From: Streptomyces sp. NBC_01260
Lineage (GTDB): Bacteria > Actinomycetota > Actinomycetes > Streptomycetales > Streptomycetaceae
Assembly (NCBI RefSeq): GCF_036226405.1
Contig: NZ_CP108464.1
Coordinates: 8,866,001-8,930,000, forward strand
DNA length: 64,000 bases
Direction of reading: 5' to 3'
Shown here one piece after another: positions 16,467 to 26,600 of the stretch. Each line of letters begins with the position of its first letter. Position 1 is the stretch's first letter. Made by a program: the position numbers and the translations under genes. The notes under the pieces were generated by a model. It worked only from the letters and a program-made list of their open reading frames with translations, ran no database searches and had not been told where the DNA came from.

Positions 16467-17741
16467 GTGAGCGCACGGAGCTCCAAGCTTAGTCGCAGAG
16501 GATTCCTCGGCGGATCCATCCTGTTCGTCGCCGGAGCGGCGGTCGGTTGCAGTACCGACCCGTCCAGCGGCGGCTCCTCCGGGGCGAAGACCACCCTGAA
16601 CGTCTGGTCCCACGCCTACGGCGAGGCCGGCACCCAGCAGGCCCTCACCCGTTACGCCACCGCGTTCACCAAGGCCAACCCGGACATCGCGGTCAAGGTC
16701 ACCTGGACCCCCGGCGACTACTCCAGCAAGCTCTACGCGACCCTTCTCACCGACTCCGCCCCGGACGTCTTCGAGATCGGCGACTTCAGCGAGAGCCTCG
16801 CCCGGCAGGGCCAGATAGCCCAGCTGGATGACATCTACGGCAGCGCCAAGTCCGACTTCAACCAGGGCGCCCGCGACATGGTGACCGTCGACGGCAAGCT
16901 CTACGGCGTCAAGACGCTCGACGACATCATGATGCTCTACTTCCGCAAGAGCGTGCTCTCCAAGGCCGGCATCACCCCGCCCGACAGCTTCGACGCGCTC
17001 GCCGACGCGGCCAAGGCCCTGAGCTCCAAGAAGACCAAGGGCCTGTTCGTCGGCCAGGACGGTCTGGGCGACAGCGCCATCCTCTCCGTGTTCTCCAACG
17101 GCGGCGACCTCGTCACCGCCGACGGCAAGGCGGGCTTCGGCTCCTCCCAGGCCGCCGAGGCCGTGGCCGGACTCAAGCGCCTTCACGACGACAAGTCCCT
17201 GCTGCTCGGCTTCACCACCGACTGGTGGGACCCCGCCGCCCTCACCCAGAACGCCGTCCCGATGCAGTGGGGCGGCCTCTGGTCGATGCCCGCCATCAAG
17301 ACCGCGCTCGGCGACGACTTCGGCGTCATGCCGTGGCCCGCCTTCAAGCCCGGCGGCAAGCCCGCGGTTCGCGTCGGCGGCTGGAGCACCTGCGTAAACG
17401 CCAAGGGCAAGAACGTGGAAGCGGCCAAGAAGTTCGTCCAGTGGCTCTGGATCAAGCAGACCGACCTCCAGACGGACTGGTCGCAGAGCTACGGCCTCCA
17501 CATCCCGCCGCGCACGTCCGTCGCCGCCGCCGCCGACAAGCTCGCCCAGGGACCCGCCAAGGAGACCGTCGAGCTGGCCACCAAGTACGGCAGGAACAAC
17601 CCCAGCACCTGGAACAGCGCTGTGAGCTCCCTCTTCACCGCGGCCGCGGTGAAGATCGTCGGCGGGAAGGGCGACGCGGAGAAGCTCCTGGCCGACGCGG
17701 CCAAGAAGGCCCAGGGCGAGATCGACAAGCAGCGCGCATGA
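16467..17741 (+). CDS. Sugar ABC transporter substrate-binding lipoprotein
   Basis: The product has 424 residues from GTG 16467, with GAAGGA a few bases upstream. The N-terminus carries a Tat-type signal (SSKLSRRGFLGGSILFVAGA) ending in a lipobox-like AVGC, so it is exported folded and anchored by a lipid on the Cys near residue 30. The mature part is a family 1 extracellular solute-binding protein (LNVWSHAYGEAGTQQALTRY; VTWTPGDYSSKLYATLLTDS; WSMPAIKTALGDDFGVMPWP). It should capture oligosaccharides released outside the cell and hand them to the two permeases encoded directly downstream. The stop overlaps the next start (ATGA). Confidence 0.93.
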   Translation: MSARSSKLSRRGFLGGSILFVAGAAVGCSTDPSSGGSSGAKTTLNVWSHAYGEAGTQQALTRYATAFTKANPDIAVKVTWTPGDYSSKLYATLLTDSAPDVFEIGDFSESLARQGQIAQLDDIYGSAKSDFNQGARDMVTVDGKLYGVKTLDDIMMLYFRKSVLSKAGITPPDSFDALADAAKALSSKKTKGLFVGQDGLGDSAILSVFSNGGDLVTADGKAGFGSSQAAEAVAGLKRLHDDKSLLLGFTTDWWDPAALTQNAVPMQWGGLWSMPAIKTALGDDFGVMPWPAFKPGGKPAVRVGGWSTCVNAKGKNVEAAKKFVQWLWIKQTDLQTDWSQSYGLHIPPRTSVAAAADKLAQGPAKETVELATKYGRNNPSTWNSAVSSLFTAAAVKIVGGKGDAEKLLADAAKKAQGEIDKQRA

Positions 17742-18730
17742 TGAAGTCCGCACCTCCACCCACGCTTGACCACGAGCGTGTCGGGTGCCCCGCGGCTGAG
17801 CCGCGGGGCACCGCCCCCGTCCGCCGTTCCCGCCCGGACTGGCGTGCCTGGGGAGCGTTCGCACTGCTCGCCGGGCCCCTCCTGATCGGCCTGGTCCTCT
17901 TCAAGTACGTCGCCATCGGCTGGAGCTTCCTGCTCAGCCTCAGCGAGGCCCGTGGCAGCATCGCCCTGGGCCGCTGGGTCGGCCTGGACAACTACCAGGC
18001 GCTGCTCTCCGATGCGGTGTTCCGTAAGTCGCTCGGCCAGATCCTGCTGTTCACGGTCTTCATCGTGCCGGTGACGTTCGCCGCCTCGCTGGGACTGGCG
18101 CTGCTGGTGCACCGGATCCGGCGCGGCCGGGCCGTGCTGCGCACCGCCTTCCTGATCCCGGCCGCCGTCTCCTACGTCGCAGCCTCCCTGCTGTGGAAGA
18201 TGTCGCTGTTCAACGGGCTGCCGAGCGGCATCGCCAACACGATCGGCGGATGGTTCGGCATGGATGCCGTCCCATGGCTGCAGGCCACCTCGCCACCGCT
18301 GTACTGGGTCGTCCTCATCACCCTCCGCCTCTGGCTCCAGGTCGGCTTCTACATGGTGCTCTTCCTCGCCGGGCTCCAGGGCATCCCCAAGGAGATGTAC
18401 GAGGCCGCCGCCCTCGACGGCGCCACCGGCCTGCGCCTGCTGCGCAGGATCACCCTGCCGATGCTGCGCAACACCTCGGTGGCCGTCCTGATGCTGCAGT
18501 TCATCGCCGCCTTCCAGGCGTTCGACGAGTTCTACAACCTGTTCAACAGCGGGCTGTCCGGGTCCGCCGCGGCCCCGATCCGAACCCCTCTGGGCTACCT
18601 CTACGACACCGCGATGGGCTCCCAGAACTACGGCCTCGGATCGGCCGGAGCTTTCGTACTCACCGCCCTCATCATCGGTGTGACCCTGATCCAGGGCCGG
18701 CTCACCGGCTTCGGCAAGGGTGAGGAATGA
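17738..18730 (+). CDS. Sugar ABC transporter permease 1
   Basis: The product has 330 residues and six predicted membrane segments (for example FALLAGPLLIGLVLFKYVAI; VFIVPVTFAASLGLALLVHR). The MalF-type EAA loop YEAAALDGATGLRLLRRITL lies near residue 230 and contacts the ATPase. ATG 17738 overlaps the binding-protein stop; a second ATG follows at once. The first 30 residues are unusual: they are polar and encoded by a strong hairpin. No ATPase gene is in the cluster, so the transporter probably uses a shared MsiK-type ATPase, as is usual in Streptomyces. Confidence 0.9.
   Translation: MMKSAPPPTLDHERVGCPAAEPRGTAPVRRSRPDWRAWGAFALLAGPLLIGLVLFKYVAIGWSFLLSLSEARGSIALGRWVGLDNYQALLSDAVFRKSLGQILLFTVFIVPVTFAASLGLALLVHRIRRGRAVLRTAFLIPAAVSYVAASLLWKMSLFNGLPSGIANTIGGWFGMDAVPWLQATSPPLYWVVLITLRLWLQVGFYMVLFLAGLQGIPKEMYEAAALDGATGLRLLRRITLPMLRNTSVAVLMLQFIAAFQAFDEFYNLFNSGLSGSAAAPIRTPLGYLYDTAMGSQNYGLGSAGAFVLTALIIGVTLIQGRLTGFGKGEE
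17784..17812 (+). promoter_or_regulatory. Strong intragenic stem-loop after the binding-protein gene
   Basis: GGTGCCCCGCGGC (17784-17796) pairs perfectly with GCCGCGGGGCACC (17800-17812) around a 3-base loop. It lies 43 bases past the binding-protein stop, inside the first codons of permease 1. A 13-bp GC stem here would slow 3'-to-5' RNA decay and hinder read-through. Either effect would give more binding protein than permease. Confidence 0.55.
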
Positions 18731-19584
18731 GCAACATGACAACGACAACACGACAACTGCCGCTGGTGGTACGCCGGTCCGTGCGCGGCCTGCTGGCAGG
18801 CCTGCTGACAGCGGTATTCCTGGCGCCCTTCTACCTGATGCTGCGCAACGCGCTGATGGACACGCAGGGCCTGACGTCACCGGAGTGGAGCTGGTGGCCG
18901 TCGACGATGCACTGGGAGAACTTCAGCTCGCTCTTCAGCGACCCGGCCCTGCACATGGGCCAGGCCCTCGGCAACTCGTTGCTGATCGCCGCGATCACCG
19001 CCCCGGTGTCGACGCTCCTCGCCTCGGCCGCCGGATACGCCCTCGCGCGCATCCCGGTACCCGGACGCGGCGTCGTGCTCGCCCTGGTGGTGGCCACGCT
19101 GATGATCCCCGGCTCGGTGACGTTCGTCCCCACCTTCGTCGTCGTGGGCTCCATGGGCGGGGTCAACACCCTGTGGGGGATCATCGCACCCGGGCTGTTC
19201 AACCCCTTCGCCGTTCTGCTCTTCCGCAACTTCTACCTCCAGTTCCCCAGCGAGATCGAGGAGGCCGGACGCCTGGACGGGCTCGGTTGGCTCGGCCTCT
19301 ACCGCCGGATCGCGTTGCCGTCGTCCGGCGCGATGCTCGCCTCGCTCGGCGCGCTCGCCTTCATCGACAGCTGGAACGCCTTCCTGTGGCCGTTGGTCAT
19401 CGGTCAGGACCCGTCCGCGTGGACGGCCCAGATTGCCTTGTCGACGTTCCTCACCTCACAGACCATCAACCTGCCCGGCCTGTTCGCCGGAGCGGTCGTG
19501 ACCATCGCCCCACTGGTGGCCATGTTCCTGGTCGCCCAGCGTTACATCGTCGAAGGCATCGCCACCAGCGGCCTCAAGGGCTGA
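18727..19584 (+). CDS. Sugar ABC transporter permease 2
   Basis: The product has 285 residues. ATG 18727 overlaps the permease 1 stop (ATGA), so the two are translationally coupled. Six membrane segments are visible (LLAGLLTAVFLAPFYLMLRN; VVLALVVATLMIPGSVTFVP; LFAGAVVTIAPLVAMFLVAQ). The MalG-type EAA loop reads EIEEAGRLDGLGWLGLYRRI. It pairs with permease 1 to form the membrane channel of a carbohydrate importer. The tail RYIVEGIATSGLKG is typical of the family and shows the end is intact. Confidence 0.9.
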   Translation: MSNMTTTTRQLPLVVRRSVRGLLAGLLTAVFLAPFYLMLRNALMDTQGLTSPEWSWWPSTMHWENFSSLFSDPALHMGQALGNSLLIAAITAPVSTLLASAAGYALARIPVPGRGVVLALVVATLMIPGSVTFVPTFVVVGSMGGVNTLWGIIAPGLFNPFAVLLFRNFYLQFPSEIEEAGRLDGLGWLGLYRRIALPSSGAMLASLGALAFIDSWNAFLWPLVIGQDPSAWTAQIALSTFLTSQTINLPGLFAGAVVTIAPLVAMFLVAQRYIVEGIATSGLKG

Positions 19585-19625
19585 GCTGCTGAAGACGTCG
19601 TCATCAGCGGCCTCCATGGCTGAGC
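19563..19625 (+). repeat. Imperfect duplication of the permease 2 3' end
   Basis: The 24 bases at 19563-19586, covering the last codons and stop of permease 2, recur at 19602-19625 with three mismatches. The second copy again has an in-frame TGA but no gene. It looks like a relic of a short duplication and has no clear function. Confidence 0.6.
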
Positions 19626-19710
19626 CGCACCTGACTCCGGACCACCGGTCCGGTCCGCATCACCTGAAGATCCAACCCCCACACCCACCCCACCCTTGGA
19701 GGGGACAATC

Positions 19711-21663
19711 ATGAGATCCGAAAGGTCGGCTCCCGCCGTCAGGAGATTCTTCTCCCGAATTCTGCCTGCCACGGCAGCCGCGGTCACCCTCGTTCTCGCG
19801 GGAACCACCGGCTCCGTCGCAGCGACCCCCACCGCCACCACCGCTCCCATGACCGGACCGCAGTTGGCAGCCTCCTGGACGGGGCCGCTGAGTACCCGCG
19901 GGCGGTACATCGTCGATGCCAACGGCAACCGCTTCAAGCTGAAGGCCGGCAACTGGGCCGGTGCCCAGGGCACCTGGGAGGGCAGCGGCGACGTCAACGA
20001 CCCCACGAACCACCAAGCGGACCAGATGTCGCACAACCTTCCGTTGGGCCTGGACCGCGCGCCGATGGCACAGATCATGGCCGACTTCCACGAGCTCGGG
20101 CTGAACAGCATCCGGCTGCCGTTCGCCAACGCGATGATGCGTGACACCACGGTCGTACCCGACTCCGCGGTCGCGGCCAACCCGCAGCTGAAGGGCAAGA
20201 CCCCGCTGCAGGTGTTCGACGCGGTGGTGGCGGCCCTGACCGCCGACGGGTTCGCGGTCATCCTCAACAACCACACCACCTCCTACCGCTTCTGCTGCGG
20301 CCTGGACGGCAACGAGCGCTGGAACAGCGGCCAGTCCGCCCAGCAGTGGCAGGAGGACTGGCTCTTCCTGGTGAACCGCTACAAGGCGAACAAGCGTGTC
20401 GTTGGCGCGGACCTGCGTAACGAGATCCGCCGCGACACCCTGGACGACCCCAACTGGGGCCGGGGCGACGATCACGACGTGTACGCGGCCTTCGAGCTGG
20501 CGGGCACCCGCATCCTGCAGGCCGACCCCGACATGCTGGTCATCATGGAGGGCATCAACTGGTACGGCATCCCGCTGGACGGGCTGGACTACGGCAGGCC
20601 GATGCTGACGCCGGTCCGTCAGCTCTCGAATACCCTGATCACCTCGGGCAAGCTGGTCTACGCCGCGCACTTCTACGGCTACACCGGCCCGAACTACACG
20701 GGTGCCGAGAGCGGACCGGGGCACACCAACGACTGGCCCTACGAGGACTTCCCGCTCGACAAGCTGAAGCAACTGGTCCACGACGAGGCCCTGTTCGTCA
20801 CCCAGTCCGGCCAGCACTTCACCGCCCCCGTCTGGATCAGTGAGTTCGGTGCCGGCGGCCGGGGGTCGCAGGACACCAAGGAGAAGACCTGGTTCGGCAA
20901 CTTCACCGACATCCTGGTCGAGAACGACACCGACTTCGCCATCTGGCCGCTGGTCGGATGGACCGGTCCCAACGGTGCGCCGCAGGATACCTGGGCCCTG
21001 ATCTCCTACGACACCGCCGGCAAGCGGCAGAGCCTCAGCGACTCCGGCGACTGGCGGACCGCCGACTGGAACAAGCTGGTCAACGGCTCGGGGAAGACCG
21101 GCCCGGTGGCACAGGTCAACCACTGGAACATGCTCGACCTCGACTTCCGCGACCACAACGTCTCCTCCCGCATGCTCTCCCAGAGCGACTGGAGCCCCGG
21201 CTACCGCAAGGGCAACTGCCCCGACAGCCAGCGTCTGACCGGCCTCGGCCGCAGCGACAAGCGCGGCCTGTGCACCGACGCGAACCAGCCCGCCAAGGGA
21301 ACCGGTGGCTGGGTGGCCGTCCACGACGAGCGGTACGTCACCCACGGTGACTGGGCGGCGGGCTACAACAAGCTCCAGTGCCCCGACAACACCTTCGCCG
21401 TCGGCTACAGCGTCAACGGCAACTCCATGGCCGGCCTGCTCTGCGCGCCGTCCGCCGCACCGCTGCCGCTCAACGGCCGCAACGTCTGGTTCGACCAGGG
21501 CGACAACCGCCCGGCCACGGGCGGCTCGATCGAAAGCGACTGGGCTCCCGGCTACTACAAGGGTCAGTGCGCCGACAACGAGTACATCGCCGGCGTCGCC
21601 TTCACCTGGAAGTGGAACCACAACGGTGTTCCCGACACACTGCTCTGCCGTCCGCTGAGCTGA
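19711..21663 (+). CDS. Secreted GH5 glycoside hydrolase with C-terminal repeat module
   Basis: The product has 650 residues from ATG 19711, with GGAGGGG 6 bases upstream. A Sec signal peptide (residues 1-38, ending near SVAAT) exports it. Residues about 50-470 are a GH5 TIM barrel: FHELGLNSIRLPFANAMM; VGADLRNEIRRD with the acid/base Glu; AAHFYGYTGPNY; VWISEFGAGGRG with the nucleophile Glu. Residues about 500-650 hold three repeats of about 40-45 residues patterned DWxxGYxKxxCxDxxxxxG...LC, each with two Cys. This may be a carbohydrate-binding module. It is probably the extracellular endo-enzyme that opens the polymer before import. The subfamily and linkage cleaved cannot be told from sequence alone. 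Confidence 0.85.
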   Translation: MRSERSAPAVRRFFSRILPATAAAVTLVLAGTTGSVAATPTATTAPMTGPQLAASWTGPLSTRGRYIVDANGNRFKLKAGNWAGAQGTWEGSGDVNDPTNHQADQMSHNLPLGLDRAPMAQIMADFHELGLNSIRLPFANAMMRDTTVVPDSAVAANPQLKGKTPLQVFDAVVAALTADGFAVILNNHTTSYRFCCGLDGNERWNSGQSAQQWQEDWLFLVNRYKANKRVVGADLRNEIRRDTLDDPNWGRGDDHDVYAAFELAGTRILQADPDMLVIMEGINWYGIPLDGLDYGRPMLTPVRQLSNTLITSGKLVYAAHFYGYTGPNYTGAESGPGHTNDWPYEDFPLDKLKQLVHDEALFVTQSGQHFTAPVWISEFGAGGRGSQDTKEKTWFGNFTDILVENDTDFAIWPLVGWTGPNGAPQDTWALISYDTAGKRQSLSDSGDWRTADWNKLVNGSGKTGPVAQVNHWNMLDLDFRDHNVSSRMLSQSDWSPGYRKGNCPDSQRLTGLGRSDKRGLCTDANQPAKGTGGWVAVHDERYVTHGDWAAGYNKLQCPDNTFAVGYSVNGNSMAGLLCAPSAAPLPLNGRNVWFDQGDNRPATGGSIESDWAPGYYKGQCADNEYIAGVAFTWKWNHNGVPDTLLCRPLS

Positions 21664-21720
21664 CCCACCCCCTCAGTTCCACCAGTTCGACCAGTTCCAT
21701 CATCGAGGAGACCACGGCCA

Positions 21721-23474
21721 TGCCCCGACTCGAGGTTGCCGCAGACGGCTTCCGTCTCGACGACCGACCGCTGCGGATCATTTCCGGCGGGCTGCACTAC
21801 TTCCGGATCCATCCGGAACAGTGGGCCGACCGCCTTCGCAAGGCGCGCCTGATGGGACTGAACACGATCGAGACCTACGTCCCATGGAATCTCCACTCGC
21901 CCCATCCGGGTGAGTTCCGGCTGGACGCAGGTCTCGATCTTCCCCGGTTCCTCGATCTGGCCGCCGCCGAAGGCCTGCACGTACTGCTCCGCCCCGGCCC
22001 GTACATCTGCGCCGAGTGGGAGGGTGGCGGCCTTCCCTCCTGGCTGCTCGCCGACGAGGACATCGAACTGCGCAGCCGCGACCCGCGTTACCTGAAGGCG
22101 GTGGACGACTACCTCGCTGCCCTGCTGCCGCCCGTCCTTCCCTACCTCTCCACACATGGCGGCCCGATCCTCGCCGTGCAGCTGGAGAACGAATACGGCG
22201 CGTACGGCGACGACTCCGGCTACCTGGAGGATCTGGCGGAGCTGCTGCACCGGCACGGAGTCGACGTACCGCTGTTCACCTGCGACCAGCCCTCCGACCT
22301 GGAGCGAGGCGGCCTCGACGGTGTCCTGCGCACCGTCAATCTCGGCAGCCGGGTGGACGCCGGGCTCGCCGCACTGCGCACACACCAGCCGTCCGGGCCG
22401 CTGATGTGCAGCGAGTTCTGGATCGGCTGGTTCGACCGCTGGGGCGGAATCCATACCACCCGCAGCGCGGCCGACGCCGCCGCGGACCTCGACCGGCTGC
22501 TCGCGGCCGGCGCCTCGGTCAACATCTACATGTTCCACGGCGGCACCAACTTCGGTTTCACCAACGGCGCCAACGACAAGGGCACGTACCGTCCCACCGC
22601 CACGTCGTACGACTACGACGCGCCTCTGGACGAGGCCGGCGATCCCGGCCCCAAGTACGCCGCCTTCCGCGAGGTCATCGCCCGGTACGCGCCCGTGCCC
22701 GAGGAGCCGCTACCCGCCCCCGCGCCCAAGCTTTCCGCGACCACCGCCGAACTCACCGCATGCGCCGGACTCCTGGACCAGTGCGAGCGGCTCGGCAGCA
22801 CGGTGCACACCGACCGCCCGCAGACCATGGAACAGCTCGGCCAGTCCTTCGGGTTCATCCTGTACGAGACGACGCTCCCGGCGGCAGGGCCGGCCATCCT
22901 CCGCATCGCCCAGGTGGGCGATCGCGCCCAGGTCTTCGTCGACGGCCAGCCGGTCGGCGTCCTGGAACGCGAGAACCATGAGCACGCCCTCACCTTCCAC
23001 ACCCCCCGGCACGGAGCACACTTGGCCGTGCTGGTGGAGAACCAGGGCAGGGTCAACTACGGGCAGGGCATGCACGACCGCAAGGGACTGCTCGGCGAGG
23101 TCACCGTCAACGCACAGCCCCTGGACGCCTGGTACAGCCGGCCGCTGCCTCTCGACGATCTGGGCCGGCTGTCCTTCACCGGGTCCGAGCCCGCCTCGCC
23201 CCCGGTCGGCCCCACGTTCCACCGCGGACACCTGGACATCGAGCAGCCGGCCGACGGCTGGATCGCCCTGGACGGCTGGACCAAGGGCCACGTCTGGATC
23301 AACGGCTTCGCACTCGGCCGGTACTGGTCCCGAGGACCGCAGACCACGCTCTACGTCCCCGCACCGATCCTGAACGCCGGCCGGAACGAGATCACGGTGC
23401 TCGAACTGCACGGCGCCACCACCCGCACGGTGGAGCTACGGGGAACTCCCGATCTCGGCCTCCTCGAGGACTGA
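21721..23474 (+). CDS. GH35 beta-galactosidase
   Basis: The product has 584 residues. ATG 21721 has GAGGAG about 10 bases upstream. There is no signal peptide, so it acts in the cytoplasm. GH35 hallmarks are RIISGGLHYFRIHPEQWADR, LNTIETYVPWNLHSPHPGEF, RPGPYICAEWEGGGLPSWLL, VQLENEYGAYGDD (acid/base Glu), MCSEFWIGWFDRWGG (nucleophile Glu) and YMFHGGTNFGFTNGA. Two C-terminal jelly-roll domains follow (about 370-584), ending in WTKGHVWINGFALGRYW. It should release terminal beta-galactose from imported fragments. It lies 57 bases after the GH5 gene on the same strand. Confidence 0.93.
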
Positions 23475-23525
23475 CGTCCGAGACACCGGACAACGGGCCT
23501 CACCCAGGCAGGCCGACCGGCCACG

Positions 23526-23542
23526 CCGACCGGACCGGTCGG
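23526..23542. promoter_or_regulatory. Palindrome between the GH35 and GH38 genes
   Basis: CCGACCGG and CCGGTCGG flank a single A (23526-23542) about 50 bases past the GH35 stop. The 211-base gap before the alpha-mannosidase gene otherwise holds no gene. The palindrome may be a weak terminator or an intercistronic RNA hairpin, and suggests that the mannosidase has its own promoter or reduced read-through. Confidence 0.4.
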
Positions 23543-23685
23543 AACGACTGGACATCCGCCTTCGGAAGGCCCCGCCCGGACCCGCACGAGGAGCCAGGAA
23601 CTCGGTCCGCGCCGGGCTCGAACCGCTCCTGACGGTCGGCCGGCCGCGACAAGATCACCGTCCTCCACCGACGACAGAGGAATCC

Positions 23686-26600
23686 ATGCACAGCAAGCGA
23701 CGCCTCACCGAGCAGCGGCTCGACCGGGTGCTGAACCAGCGCATCCGGCCCGCGGCCCACGCCCGTACCGTCCCGGTCGAGATCGCGATCTGGAGCGTGC
23801 CGGGCGAGCCGGTCCCCGTGGCCGACGGCCTGGCCGCACCGTACGAACCCGTGGCGCTCGGGCACCGGTGGGGGCCGGCCTGGTCCACCAGCTGGTTCAG
23901 GATCAGCGGCAGGGTTCCGCAGGAGTGGGCCGGCCTGCGGGTCGAGGCGGTCATCGACCTCGGCTTCAACGTCACCGGCGCGGGCTTCTCCACCGAGGGC
24001 CTGGTCTACCGGGCGGACGGCAGCGTGGTGAAGGCCCTCAACCCCCGCAACGCCTATATCCCGGTCGCCGACCCGGCGGTCGGCGGCGAGGAGTTCACCT
24101 ACTACGTCGAGGCTGCCGCCAACCCCAACCTGAACGACGACCACGTCCCGTCCCGGACCGGGGACCGCCCCTCCTGGATCACGGGAGCCGGCTCCAGCAG
24201 CGCGCCCCTGTACCAGCTGCTCCGACTGGACCTGGCGGTCTTCGACGCACAGGTGTGGGAACTCGCCCAGGACCTGGACGTCCTCGGGGGCCTCATGCAC
24301 GAGCTGCCCGAGGCCGACCCACGCCGCTGGCAGCTCCTGAACACCATCGAGCAGGCCCTGGATGGAATCGACCTGCAGGACATCGCCGGCAGTGCCACCA
24401 CCGCCCGCGAGGTGCTGCGCCCGGCGTTCGCCGCCCCCGCGGCCGCCAGCGCCCACCGCATGTCCGCCGTCGGACACGCCCACATCGACACCGCCTGGCT
24501 GTGGCCGCTGCGCGAGACCGTCCGCAAGGTCGCCAGGACGCTCTCCAACGTCACCCATCTCATGGACGAACACCCGGGCTTCCTCTTCGCCATGTCCCAG
24601 GCCCAGCAACTGGCCTGGCTCAAGGAGCACCGCCCCGAGGTCTACACCCGGGTCCAGGAGAAGGCGGACAAGGGGCAGTTCCTGCCGGTCGGTAGCCTGT
24701 GGGTGGAACCCGACACCAACATCACCGGCGGCGAGTCCCTCGCTCGGCAGCTGATCCATGGGAAGCGCTTCTACCTCGACGAGTTCGGCGTCGAGACCGA
24801 GGAGATGTGGCTGCCCGACACCTTCGGGTACAACGCGGCCATGCCGCAGCTGATGAAACTGGCGGGAATCCGCTGGTTCCTCACCCAGAAGATCTCCTGG
24901 AACACCACCAACAAGTTCCCGCACCATACCTTCTGGTGGGAAGGCATCGACGGCACCAGGATCTTCAGCCACTTCCCGCCGGTCGACACCTACAACGCCG
25001 AGATCACCGGCGCCGAACTCGCCCATGCCGTCGGCAACTTCCAGGACAAGGAGGCAGCCAACAGCTCACTGCTCCCGTTCGGCTACGGAGACGGCGGCGG
25101 CGGCCCCACCCGGGAGATGCTGGCACGGGCGGAGCGTCTCGCCGACCTGGAGGGCTCGGCCAGGGTCGTCATCGAGAGCCCCGCGGACTTCTTCGAGCGG
25201 GCACACGCCGAATACCCCGACGCACCGGTGTGGCAGGGGGAGCTGTACCTGGAGTTCCACCGCGGCACACTGACCAGCCAGCTGAGGACCAAGCAGGGCA
25301 ACCGTCGCAGCGAGCACCTGCTGCGAGAGGCCGAGCTGTGGTCGGCGACCGCCACCTCGCGCACCGGACTCGCGTACCCCTACCAGGCCCTGGACCGACT
25401 CTGGAAGACGGTCCTGCTGCACCAGTTCCACGACATCCTGCCCGGCTCCTCCATCGCCTGGGTCCACCGGGAGGCGGAGCAGACCTACGCCGCCGTCACC
25501 GCCGAGCTGCGCGCGATCACGGACGCCGCCCAGCGCGCCCTGGCCGGCGAAGGCGATCTGCCCGTGGTCTTCAACGCCGCTCCGTTCGCCCGCGACGGTG
25601 TCCCCGCCCTCGGCGCCACGCTCCGCACCCGGCCGCAGGGCCGGCCCGTCGCCCCGGTCCCCCGCGGGGACGGTTTCGCGCTGGACAACGGCCTGGTACG
25701 CGTCCGGGTCGATGCCCAGGGCCTGGTGACCTCGGCGTACGACATCGCGGACGGGCGCGAAGCGCTGGCCCCCGGTGCCGTCGCCAACCTCCTCCAGCTG
25801 CACCAGGACTTCCCCAACGAGTACGACGCCTGGGACATCGACGCCTTCTACCGCAACACCGTTCACAACCTCCTCGACGCCGAATCGGTCGAGGCACAGG
25901 AAGACGGTGTCCGGATCGTGCGGACCTTCGGTGACTCCCGCATCGAACAGCTGGTCTCCCTGTCCGAAGGCTCCCGACGCCTGGACGTCGACACCGAGAT
26001 CGACTGGCACGAGAAGGAGAAGCTCCTCAAGGCGGCCTTCCCGCTCGATGTGCGGGCCGACCACTCCAGCGCGGAGATCCCCTTCGGACACGTCCGGCGC
26101 CCCACCCACACCAACACCAGCTGGGACGCCGCCAAGTTCGAGATCTGCGCCCACCGCTTCCTGCACCTCGGCGAACGGGGGTGGGGCGCGGCCGTGGTCA
26201 ATGACTCGACCTACGGGCACGAGGTCACCCGGGACGTCCGCGCGGACGGCGGCACCACCACGACCGTCCGGCTCTCCCTGCTCCGCGCTCCCCGCTTCCC
26301 CGACCCGGACGCCGACCAGGGCCACCACCATCTGCGATACGGGTTCGTCATCGGCGCGGACATCGCCGACGCCGTCCGCGAGGGCTACGTGTTCAACCAG
26401 CCCGAGCGTAGCCTCCTCGGCTCGGCCGAGGTCGAGCCGCTCGTCACCGTGGACAACGAGACCGTGGTCATCGAGGTGGTCAAACTCGCCGATGACCGCT
26501 CCGGCGACATCGTCGTACGTCTCTACGAGGCATGCGGGGGACGCGCCCGAACCGTTCTGACCGCCGGATTCCCGCTGGCCTCCGCGGTCGAGACCGATCT

